64,000 bases of DNA from CAZVQX01 sp964629735 (lineage in GTDB: Bacteria; Bacillota_I; Bacilli_A; RF39; UBA660), in the NCBI GenBank assembly GCA_964629735.1, contig CAZVQX010000003.1, positions 6,805-70,804 of the forward strand, read 5' to 3'. The position numbers were made by a program, and so were the translations under genes. The notes beneath the pieces were generated by a model. The model ran no database searches, was not told the origin of the DNA, and was given only the letters and a program-made list of their open reading frames with translations. Shown here in pieces: positions 49,682-58,773 of the stretch (position 1 is its first letter; each line of letters starts with the position of its first letter).

Positions 49682-52058
49682 AAGTTTTTTGAACGATTAT
49701 ATAGATATAAAAGATATTGATTATAAAGAAATTGCTGAAAAAATGGTGTTTTTAGGTAATGAGTATGATAGTATATCTAAAATTAGTGAGGCTACAAATT
49801 TAGTAATTGGTTATGTTAAAGATGCAAAGAAGCATCCTAATGCGGATAGTTTAAAAGTTTGTCTAGTTGATATTGGCGAGCAAGAACCGTATCAAATTGT
49901 ATGCGGTGCCCCTAATGTTGATAAGGGTCAAAAGGTAATTGTTGCTAAGGTAGGTGCGGTTTTACCTGGTGATTTCATTATTAAAAAATCTAATATAAGG
50001 GGCGAAGAATCAAATGGTATGATTTGTTCTTTAGCTGAAATTGGATTAGAATCAAAATTTTTAACACCAGATGATATTGATGGAATTCATGTTTTAGATG
50101 ATAATGCTCCGGTTGGTAATGATGCAATAAAATATATTGGTTTTGACGATGAAGTAATTGATTTTGATTTAACGGCAGATCGTAGCGATTTGTTAAGTTT
50201 AATGGGAATGGCTTATGAAATTGGTGCTATATATGATTTAGAAGTTAAAGAACCAGAAACAAATTTCTTAGAAACAGGTAATAGTATTAAAGAAGATTAT
50301 AAAGTAACTGTTGATACTCCTAATTGCCCTTTTTATGCGATTCGTTTAGTTCGTAATGTTAAAGTAGGAGAAACACCCTCATTTATTAAACAACGCTTAA
50401 TGGCTAGTGGAATTAGAAGTATTAATAACGTTGTTGATATAAGTAATTATGTTATGTTAGAAACAGGTCAACCATTACATTTTTTCGATGCTGATAAAAT
50501 GAATAAAGAGATTAAAGTAAGAATGGCTAATGATGAAGAAAAATTAGTTACTCTTGATGATAAAGAAAGAATTTTAAATGAAGATGACATTGTTATAACA
50601 GATGATCGAGAAATTATTGCTTTAGGTGGAGTAATGGGGGGGGATAATACAGAAGTTACAAATAATACTAAAAATATTATAATTGAGAGTGCAATATTTA
50701 ATTCTAAAAACATACGTAATACAGCAAAACGTATTTTAAGAAGTGAAGCAAGTAGTCGTTTTGAAAAAGGAGTTAGTTATGATCGAAGTATTTTAGCTTT
50801 AAATCGTGCTTGTTATTTATTGAATAAATATGCCAATGGTGAAGTCGCGCCAGATTATTTAAAACATGATATTATTGATAAAACAAAAAACACAATTTCA
50901 ATTTCTTTAAATAAAATTAATTCTATTTTAGGTATGTGTTTAACTAAGGAAGATGTAGAACAAGTATTTGAAAAACTTAAATTTGAATTCACTGAAAAAA
51001 ATAATGAATTTTTAGTAATAATTCCAACAAGAAGAATGGATTTAAACATACCAGAAGATTTAATTGAAGAAGTAGGTCGAATTATTGGATATGATAATGT
51101 TGTTGGTCAATTACCAATTGTATCAATTAAAAGAGGTAGTTATACTCTAAAAAGAAAATTTGTTAAACAAATAAAGCAAAGACTTTTTGCTTTAGGTTTA
51201 AATGAAGTTATTACATACTCATTAGTTGGAGAGGATGAAATTAACATATTTAATAACGATGATATTGAACTTGTTAAATTAAGAGAACCCCAGAGTATAG
51301 AACACTCAATTATGAGAACTAGTTTAATACCATCTTTACTTAACGTTTATAAGTATAATAAGGCTAGAAATATAAAGGAAGTAACCATTTTTGAAATAGG
51401 TTCAATCTATAGTGTAGATAATAAAAATTATGTTGAAAATTTAAGACTTTCAGGTTTGTTAAGTGATATCTATATTCAAAATAAATGGCAAAATAAAAAT
51501 GTTGAAGTTGATTTTTATGTTGTAAAAGGATTGATTGAAAGTTTATTAGATTATATTGGATTAGAAAACCGTTATACATTTATTGAGGATAAAAAATTAA
51601 AAGATATGCACCCGGGAAGAAGTGCTAAAATAAAGGTTGGTCTTGATGAAGTTGGTTTTTTTGGCCAAGTTCACCCAAGTGTTAGTAAAAACCCGGTATA
51701 TATTTTTGATATTGATTTAGAAATATTATTTAAAATAAAAACAAGAAATATTAAGTTCAAAGAATTAAGCAAATATCCATCAGTAAAAAAAGATGTTGCT
51801 TTTGTAATTGATAAAGAAATTAATTCGTCAGAAATAGAAAAAATTATTAAAAAAGCAGGTGGACGCCTACTTGTTGATATTGATGTTTTTGACGTTTATG
51901 AAGGGGATAACATTGAAAATAATAAAAAATCAATTGCATACTCTTTAGAATTTCAAGATTTAAATAAAACTCTAACCGATGAAGAAATAACAGTTATATT
52001 TAACAAAATAATTGATGAGGTTGAAAGTAAATTAGGTGCTATTTTAAGGGACAAATAA
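49668..52058 (+). CDS. pheT: Phenylalanine-tRNA ligase beta subunit
   Basis: 796 residues, full-length bacterial PheT. N-terminal EMAP-II-like tRNA-binding domain (LVIGYVKDAKKHPNADSLKVC near 45), B3/4 editing domain, B5 domain, catalytic-like core (EEVGRIIGYDNV near 470), and C-terminal anticodon-binding FDX domain (ELSKYPSVKKDVAFVID near 705). Together with PheS it forms the heterotetramer that charges tRNA-Phe. Ribosome site GGAGGA lies within the end of pheS. Confidence 0.97.
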   Translation: MKVSKSFLNDYIDIKDIDYKEIAEKMVFLGNEYDSISKISEATNLVIGYVKDAKKHPNADSLKVCLVDIGEQEPYQIVCGAPNVDKGQKVIVAKVGAVLPGDFIIKKSNIRGEESNGMICSLAEIGLESKFLTPDDIDGIHVLDDNAPVGNDAIKYIGFDDEVIDFDLTADRSDLLSLMGMAYEIGAIYDLEVKEPETNFLETGNSIKEDYKVTVDTPNCPFYAIRLVRNVKVGETPSFIKQRLMASGIRSINNVVDISNYVMLETGQPLHFFDADKMNKEIKVRMANDEEKLVTLDDKERILNEDDIVITDDREIIALGGVMGGDNTEVTNNTKNIIIESAIFNSKNIRNTAKRILRSEASSRFEKGVSYDRSILALNRACYLLNKYANGEVAPDYLKHDIIDKTKNTISISLNKINSILGMCLTKEDVEQVFEKLKFEFTEKNNEFLVIIPTRRMDLNIPEDLIEEVGRIIGYDNVVGQLPIVSIKRGSYTLKRKFVKQIKQRLFALGLNEVITYSLVGEDEINIFNNDDIELVKLREPQSIEHSIMRTSLIPSLLNVYKYNKARNIKEVTIFEIGSIYSVDNKNYVENLRLSGLLSDIYIQNKWQNKNVEVDFYVVKGLIESLLDYIGLENRYTFIEDKKLKDMHPGRSAKIKVGLDEVGFFGQVHPSVSKNPVYIFDIDLEILFKIKTRNIKFKELSKYPSVKKDVAFVIDKEINSSEIEKIIKKAGGRLLVDIDVFDVYEGDNIENNKKSIAYSLEFQDLNKTLTDEEITVIFNKIIDEVESKLGAILRDK

Positions 52059-52059
52059 A

Positions 52060-52092
52060 AAAACAGATGTTATATTACATCTGCTTTTTTAT
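52060..52092. terminator. Bidirectional terminator between pheT and gatD-like gene
   Basis: CAGATGT (52064-52070) pairs with ACATCTG (52077-52083); an A run before and T run after serve the two convergent genes. Confidence 0.85.
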
Positions 52093-52814
52093 TAATTTAA
52101 ATCAGGATAGAAGGTATTAATGAAGTGGTTATGTGCTTTAATTTCTAAATCTAAATCAAATTCTTTAAAGTTAAATTTTTTATCTTTACTCAAAACTAAA
52201 TCTTTAATAATATGTTTTAGAATATGAGGATTTCTAACTAAAAAAGGCCCGATTAAATAAGTTCCATAAAAATTGTTATAATGAATTCCTTCGGCTTTTT
52301 CATCTAAATTACTACCAATACCTTTAATTACAGTAAAAATTGGTTCATTATTATTTTTAATAATTTTGCTTTGATTTTGAAATCCAATAATTAATTCATT
52401 GAAATGTCTAGAACTAAAAACAGATTCATCAATTAATCTTTTATTTGCTGTAATTGAATAATAATCAAAAATTTCTAAAGCATCATTTTTTTCTTCATTA
52501 TCTAATATATATTTTCCAAAAAGTTCTATCGAGTTACCTGTTGCTAAAAAGAATTTATTGTTCATTATTTCTTGTTTTATTTCTTCTTTATAGCTTAATA
52601 AATGGTTGAGAGCAATTTTTTGGTTATGTTCTGTTCCAGAACCAATATATACAAAATCGTAATCATCAAAGTTTAATTCATCACCTATTGTTAAAAGTTT
52701 AATATTTACTTTTATATCTTGATTTTCTAATTGATGCTTAAGTATTTTAATATTCCCACTTTCACCATATAGATTTAGCAAATCATAATACAAATATGCA
52801 ATTGTTATTTTCAT
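52092..52814 (-). CDS. GatD-like glutamine amidotransferase subunit lacking catalytic Cys and His
   Basis: 240 residues of the GatD/CobQ-type class I amidotransferase fold (MKITIAYLYYDLLNLYGESGNIKIL; DYDFVYIGSGTEHNQK). In GatD the nucleophile sits in LAICGGYQ (Cys94 in Staphylococcus) and the His in GTYxHGP (His189). Here those segments read LATGNSIELFG and GTYLIGPFL, so Gly93 and Ile188 occupy the two positions. The fold is otherwise intact and the gene follows murT directly. It probably cannot release ammonia from glutamine and may act as a scaffold or allow use of free ammonia. The start is ATG 52814 behind GAGGG. Confidence 0.85.
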   Translation of the reverse strand: MKITIAYLYYDLLNLYGESGNIKILKHQLENQDIKVNIKLLTIGDELNFDDYDFVYIGSGTEHNQKIALNHLLSYKEEIKQEIMNNKFFLATGNSIELFGKYILDNEEKNDALEIFDYYSITANKRLIDESVFSSRHFNELIIGFQNQSKIIKNNNEPIFTVIKGIGSNLDEKAEGIHYNNFYGTYLIGPFLVRNPHILKHIIKDLVLSKDKKFNFKEFDLDLEIKAHNHFINTFYPDLN

Positions 52815-52815
52815 T

Positions 52816-54132
52816 TTAAACACCCTCTATACTATTTTTAAAAATTTTTTCTAAATCAAAGTAAAAGACGCAATATACAAATTCATTTCCGTGTTGTTTT
52901 ATAGCATCTATAACAACGTTAGGATCGGTATATGTAATTATTTTTTCTTTGGGAATTTTACTGTTTTTTAATCGAACGGCAATATCATATGCAAAATTAC
53001 CAAGACATATAATATTTTCAACATTATCATCATTTAATAGTTCAAAATTAATATCCCATAACCACGATAAATCCTTTAAGTTGTAGCGACCACTTACATT
53101 TTTAAAGCCAATAACAACTGTTTTTTTATGATTTTGTTTACTTATGTATTCAAGTGATTGATTATATGATATTGGTGTTTCATTTTTACTAAGGAGTAAA
53201 GTGCATTTTTTATCATCTATTATAAATGTGTCAAATCTTTTAATTTTTAATGATAAATTATTAATTGCTTTTCCGACTTTATCTTTATCAACACCGTCGG
53301 TTATTGAAACCGCATAACTAGCACTTAAGTTATAAACATTATATAAGGCTGTGTTATTCATTTTAATAGTTATATCATCAATTTTAAAATGATCGTTGTC
53401 AATCAATTCAGCTTCAAATTTAGTGATTGGTCTTTTAAAATCGCATTTAGAACATTTGTAATCTCCTAGATTACCGTAATGGAAATAATCAAATTTTAAT
53501 TTATTATTACAAATTGGGCAGTAAGCCGTATCTAAATTAAAAATTTTGTTTTCTTTAATTGATAATGATGTTTCTTTTAAACCATAATAGGTGACTAATC
53601 CCTTATGGTTTAAAGCAAATTTAACGACTGTTGGATCATCAGCATTTAAGATTAGATGAATATCATCAGTAATATATTCATTAATATCTTTCCAAACAAT
53701 GTCAGGATGGCCATTCCTAGCTAGTTGATCACGTGATAAATTATTAATAATAAAGAAATTAGGCTTAATGTCTTGAATTGTTTTTTTTACATATCGCTCA
53801 TCAACTTCTAAAACTAAAACATCACTTTTAATTTTTCCAAATATATTAGCATTATTTATTAAACAAGTTAATACACCAGTATCTAAGTTTGAACCTTTAT
53901 TATTAATTCCTACTTTATAACCTGACTGTTCATATATATTATTTAAAATACCGGCAATTGAAGTTTTACCAGTTGTTCCAGTAATAAAAATAGTTGTTTT
54001 AGGTAATTTAAAATGTTTAAAAATATTTTGATTTAATTTCAGCGCTATTTCGCCTGGAAAGGCAGAACCGCGACCCATTTTTTTTAATATAAAGCTAATT
54101 GTTTTAGCCACAATCATTGTTAAAATTTTCAT
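52816..54132 (-). CDS. murT: Lipid II isoglutaminyl synthase subunit MurT
   Basis: 438 residues, Mur-ligase family. Walker A TGTTGKTS (near 52), LVLEVDERYVKK (near 106), NNLSRDQLARNGHPD (near 129), and the MurT-specific zinc ribbon with CPICNNKLKFDYFHYGNLGDYKCSKC reduced here to its Cys pairs CPIC and CSKC (near 205-230). The C-terminal Mur domain and the conserved LGNFAYDIAVRLK segment are kept. MurT activates the D-Glu of lipid II for amidation; its usual partner GatD supplies ammonia, but the partner encoded next lacks catalytic residues. Its stop codon lies two bases upstream of the partner's start. Confidence 0.92.
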   Translation of the reverse strand: MKILTMIVAKTISFILKKMGRGSAFPGEIALKLNQNIFKHFKLPKTTIFITGTTGKTSIAGILNNIYEQSGYKVGINNKGSNLDTGVLTCLINNANIFGKIKSDVLVLEVDERYVKKTIQDIKPNFFIINNLSRDQLARNGHPDIVWKDINEYITDDIHLILNADDPTVVKFALNHKGLVTYYGLKETSLSIKENKIFNLDTAYCPICNNKLKFDYFHYGNLGDYKCSKCDFKRPITKFEAELIDNDHFKIDDITIKMNNTALYNVYNLSASYAVSITDGVDKDKVGKAINNLSLKIKRFDTFIIDDKKCTLLLSKNETPISYNQSLEYISKQNHKKTVVIGFKNVSGRYNLKDLSWLWDINFELLNDDNVENIICLGNFAYDIAVRLKNSKIPKEKIITYTDPNVVIDAIKQHGNEFVYCVFYFDLEKIFKNSIEGV

Positions 54133-54243
54133 AAATAACCTCTTATCTAGTATTAAAAAATATTCTCTAACAATATATCTTAACCATATAAATTATATCA
54201 CAAATAAGCTGCAAAATAAATTAAGAAAAATAATTTTTTCTAG

Positions 54244-54255
54244 TTTTGTCGAAAA
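54244..54255 (+). promoter_or_regulatory. Spo0A box upstream of the STAS-like gene
   Basis: TTTTGTCGAAAA contains a perfect 0A box TGTCGAA (54247-54253). It lies just upstream of a possible -35 region for the TATAGT at 54280-54285. Confidence 0.65.
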
Positions 54256-54263
54256 TTAAAAAA

Positions 54264-54277
54264 ACATTTATAAATGT
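54264..54277. promoter_or_regulatory. 14-bp perfect palindrome in the same promoter
   Basis: ACATTTATAAATGT is fully self-complementary and lies between the 0A box and the putative -10 (54280). It may be a second operator. Confidence 0.35.
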
Positions 54278-54300
54278 GTTATAGTGATAATGGTGATGGT

Positions 54301-54537
54301 ATGATAAATACAAAATATTCTAATTATATAATTTATTTTCATTTAAACAGTAATATTAATGTAGATAATTTAAATTTGTTGAGAGAAAAAATAAAATATA
54401 TTGTTGATAATTATAATAATTATCAAATAAGAATAAATATATGTGAATGTGTTTATGTAGATTACAGTGCGTTACAATCATTTTTGGAAGATTATAATAT
54501 AAATTATAAAAACAACTTAATTTTAATAAATAAATAG
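54301..54537 (+). CDS. Small STAS-like (SpoIIAA-type) protein
   Basis: 78 residues resembling a shortened STAS domain. INVDNLNLLREKIKYIVDNY fits the helix after the first strands, and INICECVYVDYSALQSFLEDY corresponds to the strand and phosphorylation loop of SpoIIAA, where the motif is DSSGL; here it is DYSAL. A serine is present but the flanking Ser/Gly are changed, so phospho-control may be lost. A perfect 0A box upstream recalls Spo0A control of spoIIA, but no spoIIAB or sigF follows. The start is ATG 54301 behind GGTGATGG. The family call is tentative. Confidence 0.6.
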   Translation: MINTKYSNYIIYFHLNSNINVDNLNLLREKIKYIVDNYNNYQIRINICECVYVDYSALQSFLEDYNINYKNNLILINK

Positions 54538-54543
54538 TAAATT

Positions 54544-54569
54544 GTAACTCATAAACGAGTTACTTTTTT
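54544..54569 (+). terminator. Terminator after the STAS-like gene
   Basis: GTAACTC (54544-54550) pairs with GAGTTAC (54557-54563), T run following. Confidence 0.88.
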
Positions 54570-54592
54570 AATAAGCTTAAACAGGTGATAGT

Positions 54593-54832
54593 GTGGAAAT
54601 AATAAATCAATTTCGCTCCTATCTATTGGAAGAAGAGTTCAAAATTAATATTTTTAAAAATAAGATTAATATAATAAACTATAAAAATATAGTTCATTTT
54701 GACGTTAATAAAGTAATAGTAAATTATGATGAAGGAATGATTATAGTTCAGGGTGAGAATTTGGTTGTTTCCAAGTTATTAAATGATGAAGTTTTAATAA
54801 CAGGAATTATCAAAAAAATAGAACTGAGGTAA
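54593..54832 (+). CDS. yqfC: Sporulation protein YqfC
   Basis: 79 residues of the YabP/YqfC family: FKNKINIINYKNIVHFDVNKVIVNYDEGMIIVQGENLVVSKLLNDEVLITG is shown here only by its landmarks NYKNIVHF, GMIIVQGENLVV and DEVLITGII. In Bacillus yqfC and yqfD are sigma-E genes needed for spore formation. GTG start behind ACAGGTGAT. It begins a tight cluster ending at recO; three bases separate it from yqfD. No clear sigma-E promoter is seen in the short gap. Confidence 0.88.
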   Translation: MEIINQFRSYLLEEEFKINIFKNKINIINYKNIVHFDVNKVIVNYDEGMIIVQGENLVVSKLLNDEVLITGIIKKIELR

Positions 54833-54835
54833 TTT

Positions 54836-56017
54836 ATGAAAAATAATTTTATAAATAAATTACAACATAAACTTTTAATTCATGTGAAAGGAAAAAATAT
54901 TAATCGATTTATTAAGCGGTTATCTGATAATAAAATTGAATTGTTAAACATAAATATAATAAATAAAAACGAAGTAAATATTATCGTTAAAGAAAAAGAT
55001 TTTAATAAAATAAAGGATTTAAAAACTGTTTATGATATATCTATAATAGAAGTCCTTGGTATGCTTCAAGTAAAAAAAATAATTAACCAAAATAAAATAA
55101 TGTTAACTATTTTTGTATTGGGAATATTTTTATTAATATTTCTAACAAATATTGTTTTTGATGTAGAAGTAGTTCATACTAATAGGGAACTTCGTGAATA
55201 TCTTATTTATGAACTTTCTCAAGAAAATATAAAACCATTTCAATTCAAACTAAATTATCAACAACTTCAAAAAATAAAAGAAAAAATTATTAATGAAAAT
55301 AAAGATCGGATTGAATGGTTAGAAATTGAAAATGTAGGGACTAAGTATATTGTAAGGGTTGAAGAAAGGCGGTTACCAACCCCGAAGATCAAACCTCAGA
55401 ACCGTCATATTGTTTCAAAGAAAAGTGCTATTATAAAAAAAATTGAGGCTAAATCGGGCGAAGTTATTAGAGAGGTTAATGATTATGTTAAACCGGGTGA
55501 TATTATCATTTCTGGGCAAATAAAATTATACGATAACATAAAAAGTATTATTCCGGCTGAGGGGCAGGTATACGGTGAGGTTTGGTACGAGACAAAAGTT
55601 ACATATCCATTATTTAAAAAAGAAGAAAAAGTTTTGCCTTCTAATAAAAAAGTGTTGGTTTTACAATTTTTAAATAAAAAAATTGAGTTTTTTAATTTAA
55701 AGCCTTATAAAAATAAAAAAAGTAATGAGAAAATAATAATAAAAAGTAATTTATTACCATTGATATTATACATGGATAATCAACAAGAAACTGAAATAGT
55801 TGAAGAAATAATTACATTTGATGAAGCAATATCTCGAGCTGTTGAGGTTGGACGAAGAAAAATAGAAGAAAAATTAAAGCGAGAAGAATATATAATTAGT
55901 CAAAAAAGTTTGAAAATTGACGCTAAAAGTAGTAAAATGATAGTAGATATATTCTTTGTTGTTTATGAAGATATAACCAATTACCAAGAAATCAAAGAAG
56001 AAACAGAAGAATCTTAG
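54836..56017 (+). CDS. yqfD: Sporulation protein YqfD
   Basis: 393 residues. N-terminal cytoplasmic domain (about 1-85), one membrane helix (about 91-110), and an extracytoplasmic domain with IEWLEIENVGTKYIVRVEER (near 165), the YqfD signature followed by IVSKKSAIIKKIEAKSGE and VKPGDIIISGQI (near 220). YqfD acts in the mother cell during spore development, exact role unknown. It follows yqfC as in Bacillus. In Bacillus phoH and pgpH come next; here they are replaced by a VanZ gene. Confidence 0.93.
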   Translation: MKNNFINKLQHKLLIHVKGKNINRFIKRLSDNKIELLNINIINKNEVNIIVKEKDFNKIKDLKTVYDISIIEVLGMLQVKKIINQNKIMLTIFVLGIFLLIFLTNIVFDVEVVHTNRELREYLIYELSQENIKPFQFKLNYQQLQKIKEKIINENKDRIEWLEIENVGTKYIVRVEERRLPTPKIKPQNRHIVSKKSAIIKKIEAKSGEVIREVNDYVKPGDIIISGQIKLYDNIKSIIPAEGQVYGEVWYETKVTYPLFKKEEKVLPSNKKVLVLQFLNKKIEFFNLKPYKNKKSNEKIIIKSNLLPLILYMDNQQETEIVEEIITFDEAISRAVEVGRRKIEEKLKREEYIISQKSLKIDAKSSKMIVDIFFVVYEDITNYQEIKEETEES

Positions 56018-56031
56018 AATTGAGGAATAAA

Positions 56032-56625
56032 ATGAAGTCGACAATAACAATGCTATTTAATGAAATATGGCCGATGATCTTGATTTTTAGTGTAGTATTA
56101 GTAACTTTAAGAATTACTTATGTTTTAAAGAATAAAGTGAAATTTGTATTATATAAAGAACTAATTTATTTAGGCTTTATTATTTATATAATGTTATTGT
56201 TTAATACTGTTACATTTAAAGATGTAACTTGGTCAACAGCTAATTATACTCCGTTCAAAGAAATTTTCCGTTATTCAATTGGTAGTGCAAAGTTTTATAG
56301 AAACGTTATTGGCAATATGATAATGTTTATGCCATATGGTTTTTTTATTTCTTACTTTCTAAAATTAAAGAAGCCTTATTTAGTTTTTTTGTTATCATTA
56401 ATAGTTTCAATTACGATTGAAACTACCCAGTTAGTAATTGGACGAGTCTTTGATGTCGATGATATATTGTTAAATGTCTTTGGCGCTCTTTTAGGTTATT
56501 TTATTTATAAAGTTATGGATTATTTTTATGGGAAAGCCCCGTCATTCTTGAAAAAAGATTATATATATAATATAATTACAGTGCTCGCGCTTTTCTTTTT
56601 AGCATATTTGTTATGGGGTGTTTAA
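56032..56625 (+). CDS. VanZ-like membrane protein
   Basis: 197 residues, five to six membrane helices. VanZ landmarks: NYTPFKEIFRY, RNVIGNMIMFMPYGFFISY, SITIETTQLVIGRVFDVDDILLNVFGALLGY. VanZ family members range from teicoplanin resistance to poorly understood envelope roles; this one sits in a sporulation and housekeeping cluster, not near van genes. The ATG at 56032 behind TTGAGGA is preferred to the TTG at 56020. Confidence 0.88.
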   Translation: MKSTITMLFNEIWPMILIFSVVLVTLRITYVLKNKVKFVLYKELIYLGFIIYIMLLFNTVTFKDVTWSTANYTPFKEIFRYSIGSAKFYRNVIGNMIMFMPYGFFISYFLKLKKPYLVFLLSLIVSITIETTQLVIGRVFDVDDILLNVFGALLGYFIYKVMDYFYGKAPSFLKKDYIYNIITVLALFFLAYLLWGV

Positions 56626-56626
56626 T

Positions 56627-57073
56627 TTGAATAATTTTAGTATTTTTAATGAAAGCGGACAAACTATTAATGAATTAATAGAAATTGAAAAATTAATTGA
56701 ATATTATTTGAAACAAGAAAATTTAAAAAACATTATTTTTAATGTTATAATTGTCGATGATAGTAAAATAAAAGAAATAAATAAAACATACCGCCATATT
56801 AATAATGTTACTGATGTTATTAGTTTTGCGTTAGAAGATAATCAAGATATTAAATATGATGACTTTCGCTTATTAGGTGATATTTATATATCAATAGATA
56901 CAGCTAAAAGACAGGCAATAGAATATAATCACAGTTTATTAAGAGAACTATCATTTTTGACAATACATGGAATATTACATTTGTTAGGATATGATCATAT
57001 GGAACCAGAAGAAGAAAAAATAATGTTTGAGAAACAGGAGTTGATTTTAAATGGATATGGAATTGAGAAATAA
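56627..57073 (+). CDS. ybeY: Endoribonuclease YbeY (16S rRNA maturation)
   Basis: 148 residues. The zinc-binding motif HGILHLLGYDH (H-x3-H-x5-H, near 111) is intact, preceded by TDVISFALED and LLGDIYISIDTAKRQA. YbeY is involved in 3' processing of 16S rRNA and ribosome quality control. Start taken as TTG 56627, seven bases after GGGGTG; GTG 56618 is the alternative. It overlaps dgkA by 23 bases. Confidence 0.94.
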   Translation: MNNFSIFNESGQTINELIEIEKLIEYYLKQENLKNIIFNVIIVDDSKIKEINKTYRHINNVTDVISFALEDNQDIKYDDFRLLGDIYISIDTAKRQAIEYNHSLLRELSFLTIHGILHLLGYDHMEPEEEKIMFEKQELILNGYGIEK

Positions 57074-57455
57074 ACAAAAAAAAAGAGGTTGGAAAAGATT
57101 TGTAAATAGTTTTAAATATTCTTTTCAAGGATTACAATATGCTTATAAAGCAGAACAGAGTTTAATGATTCATGGAATGGCTGTAATATTAGTAATAATC
57201 GCTGGGTTTGTTTTAAAAATAACATTAATAGAATGGTTAATATGTTTTATTTTAATGGGAATAGTTTTAGCGACTGAACTTATAAATACTTCAATTGAGG
57301 CTGTTATTGACTTAGCTTGTCCTGAGATTCATCCTTTAGCAAAAATAGCTAAGGATACAGCTTCTGCTGCCGTTTTTGTATTTTCAACTGTTGCCTTTGT
57401 AAGTGGTTTAATTATTTTTTTACCTAAGATTATGGAATTTTTAACTTTGTTATAA
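57051..57455 (+). CDS. dgkA: Diacylglycerol/undecaprenol kinase
   Basis: 134 residues, a basic N-terminus followed by three membrane helices. The DgkA active-site block ELINTSIEAVIDLACPEIHPLAKIAKDTASAAV is represented by NTSIEAVIDL and KIAKDTASAAV (near 78-105). In Bacillota this enzyme phosphorylates undecaprenol, recycling the lipid carrier for wall synthesis. Ribosome site AGGAG lies in ybeY. Order ybeY-dgkA-cdd-era is conserved. Confidence 0.95.
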   Translation: MDMELRNKQKKRGWKRFVNSFKYSFQGLQYAYKAEQSLMIHGMAVILVIIAGFVLKITLIEWLICFILMGIVLATELINTSIEAVIDLACPEIHPLAKIAKDTASAAVFVFSTVAFVSGLIIFLPKIMEFLTLL

Positions 57456-57464
57456 GGAGGGGCT

Positions 57465-57848
57465 ATGAGAGAAAAATTATTGAAATTATTAGATAACGCT
57501 TATGCACCATATTCTAATTATCATGTAGCTGCTATTGTTGTTACTAATGATTTAGCTGAATTTAGTGGTGTAAACGTCGAAAATGCATCTTTTGGTGGAA
57601 CAATATGTGCTGAGAGGAATGCGATTAATAATGCGGTTACCCACGGTTATAAAAAAGGTGACTTTAAAGAATTATATGTAATGGTTGCTAGTGATAAAAT
57701 TGCGTTTCCTTGCAATATTTGTAGACAGACAATTGTTGAATTTTTTGATATGGATGCTAAATTATATTTAATGAATAAAACTGAAATGAAAGAATATAAA
57801 ATGTGTGATATTATTGTTTACCCTTTTGGTGAAGGTGATTTAAGATGA
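57465..57848 (+). CDS. cdd: Cytidine deaminase
   Basis: Deaminates cytidine and deoxycytidine to uridine and deoxyuridine in pyrimidine salvage. 127 residues with the zinc motifs CAERNAI (near 53; Cys, catalytic Glu) and PCNICRQ (near 84; two zinc Cys), and the N-terminal YAPYSNYHVAA. Its stop overlaps the era start by four bases. Ribosome site AAGGAGG. Confidence 0.96.
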   Translation: MREKLLKLLDNAYAPYSNYHVAAIVVTNDLAEFSGVNVENASFGGTICAERNAINNAVTHGYKKGDFKELYVMVASDKIAFPCNICRQTIVEFFDMDAKLYLMNKTEMKEYKMCDIIVYPFGEGDLR

Positions 57849-58729
57849 AATCTGGTTTTGTTGCACTCGTTGGTCGTCCTAATGTTGGTAAATCAACTTT
57901 ACTCAATAATATAATTGGTCGTAAAGTTGCAATTACATCGACCAAACCGCAAACAACAAGGAATAATATTCAAGGTATATATAATGAAGATGGTACTCAA
58001 ATTGTTTTCATTGATACCCCTGGTATTCATCGGCCACTACATAAATTAGGAGAATTTTTAAATAAGCAAGCTTACTATAGTATTAATGATGTTGATGTAA
58101 TATTATTTTTAATTGATGCGAGCGATGATATTGGACCTGGTGATAAATTTATTATTAAAACATTTGAGAAGGTAGAAAAACCGGTGATTTTAATAATGAA
58201 TAAAATTGACAGAATAACAAAAGAAGAAATTTTATTTAAAATAGATCAATATAAAGATTTATATAACTTTTCTGAGATTATTCCAATAAGTGCTTTAAAA
58301 AAAGATGATTCACAAATATTAATAAAAACGTTAAAAAATTATTTGCCTGATACTATACAATATTATCCTGAAGATCAAATAACTAATAAATCAACTGAAT
58401 TTTTAGTAACAGAGATTGTTCGCGAAAAGGTATTTAATTTAACTGAGGAAGAAATACCACATTCTACAACATGCGTAATTGAACAATTTAAGAAAACTAA
58501 GAAAGGTTATATAATTAATGTCCTAATAATTGTTGATCGTGATTCATTGAAAAAAATTATAATTGGTAAAAACGGCCAAAAAGTTAAAAAAATAGGAATT
58601 GAGGCTAGACGTGATATTGAACAACTATTAGGTGAAAAGGTATATTTAGAATTGTTTGTTAAGACAGTTAAAAAGTGGCGAGAAAAACAAAGATATTTGA
58701 CAGAATTTGGATATAGTGATTTTGAATAA
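57845..58729 (+). CDS. era: GTPase Era
   Basis: 294 residues: N-terminal GTPase domain with G1 GRPNVGKST, G2 TTRNNIQG, G3 DTPGIH, G4 NKID and G5 SALK, and a C-terminal KH domain with IIIGKNGQKVKKIG (near 240). Era binds the 3' end of 16S rRNA and helps 30S assembly. It sits between cdd and yqzL-recO, as in Bacillus. Normal length. Confidence 0.98.
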   Translation: MKSGFVALVGRPNVGKSTLLNNIIGRKVAITSTKPQTTRNNIQGIYNEDGTQIVFIDTPGIHRPLHKLGEFLNKQAYYSINDVDVILFLIDASDDIGPGDKFIIKTFEKVEKPVILIMNKIDRITKEEILFKIDQYKDLYNFSEIIPISALKKDDSQILIKTLKNYLPDTIQYYPEDQITNKSTEFLVTEIVREKVFNLTEEEIPHSTTCVIEQFKKTKKGYIINVLIIVDRDSLKKIIIGKNGQKVKKIGIEARRDIEQLLGEKVYLELFVKTVKKWREKQRYLTEFGYSDFE

Positions 58730-58773
58730 AAAAAAATATAGTCATCACCATATTATTAAGGGGTGATTATTAT

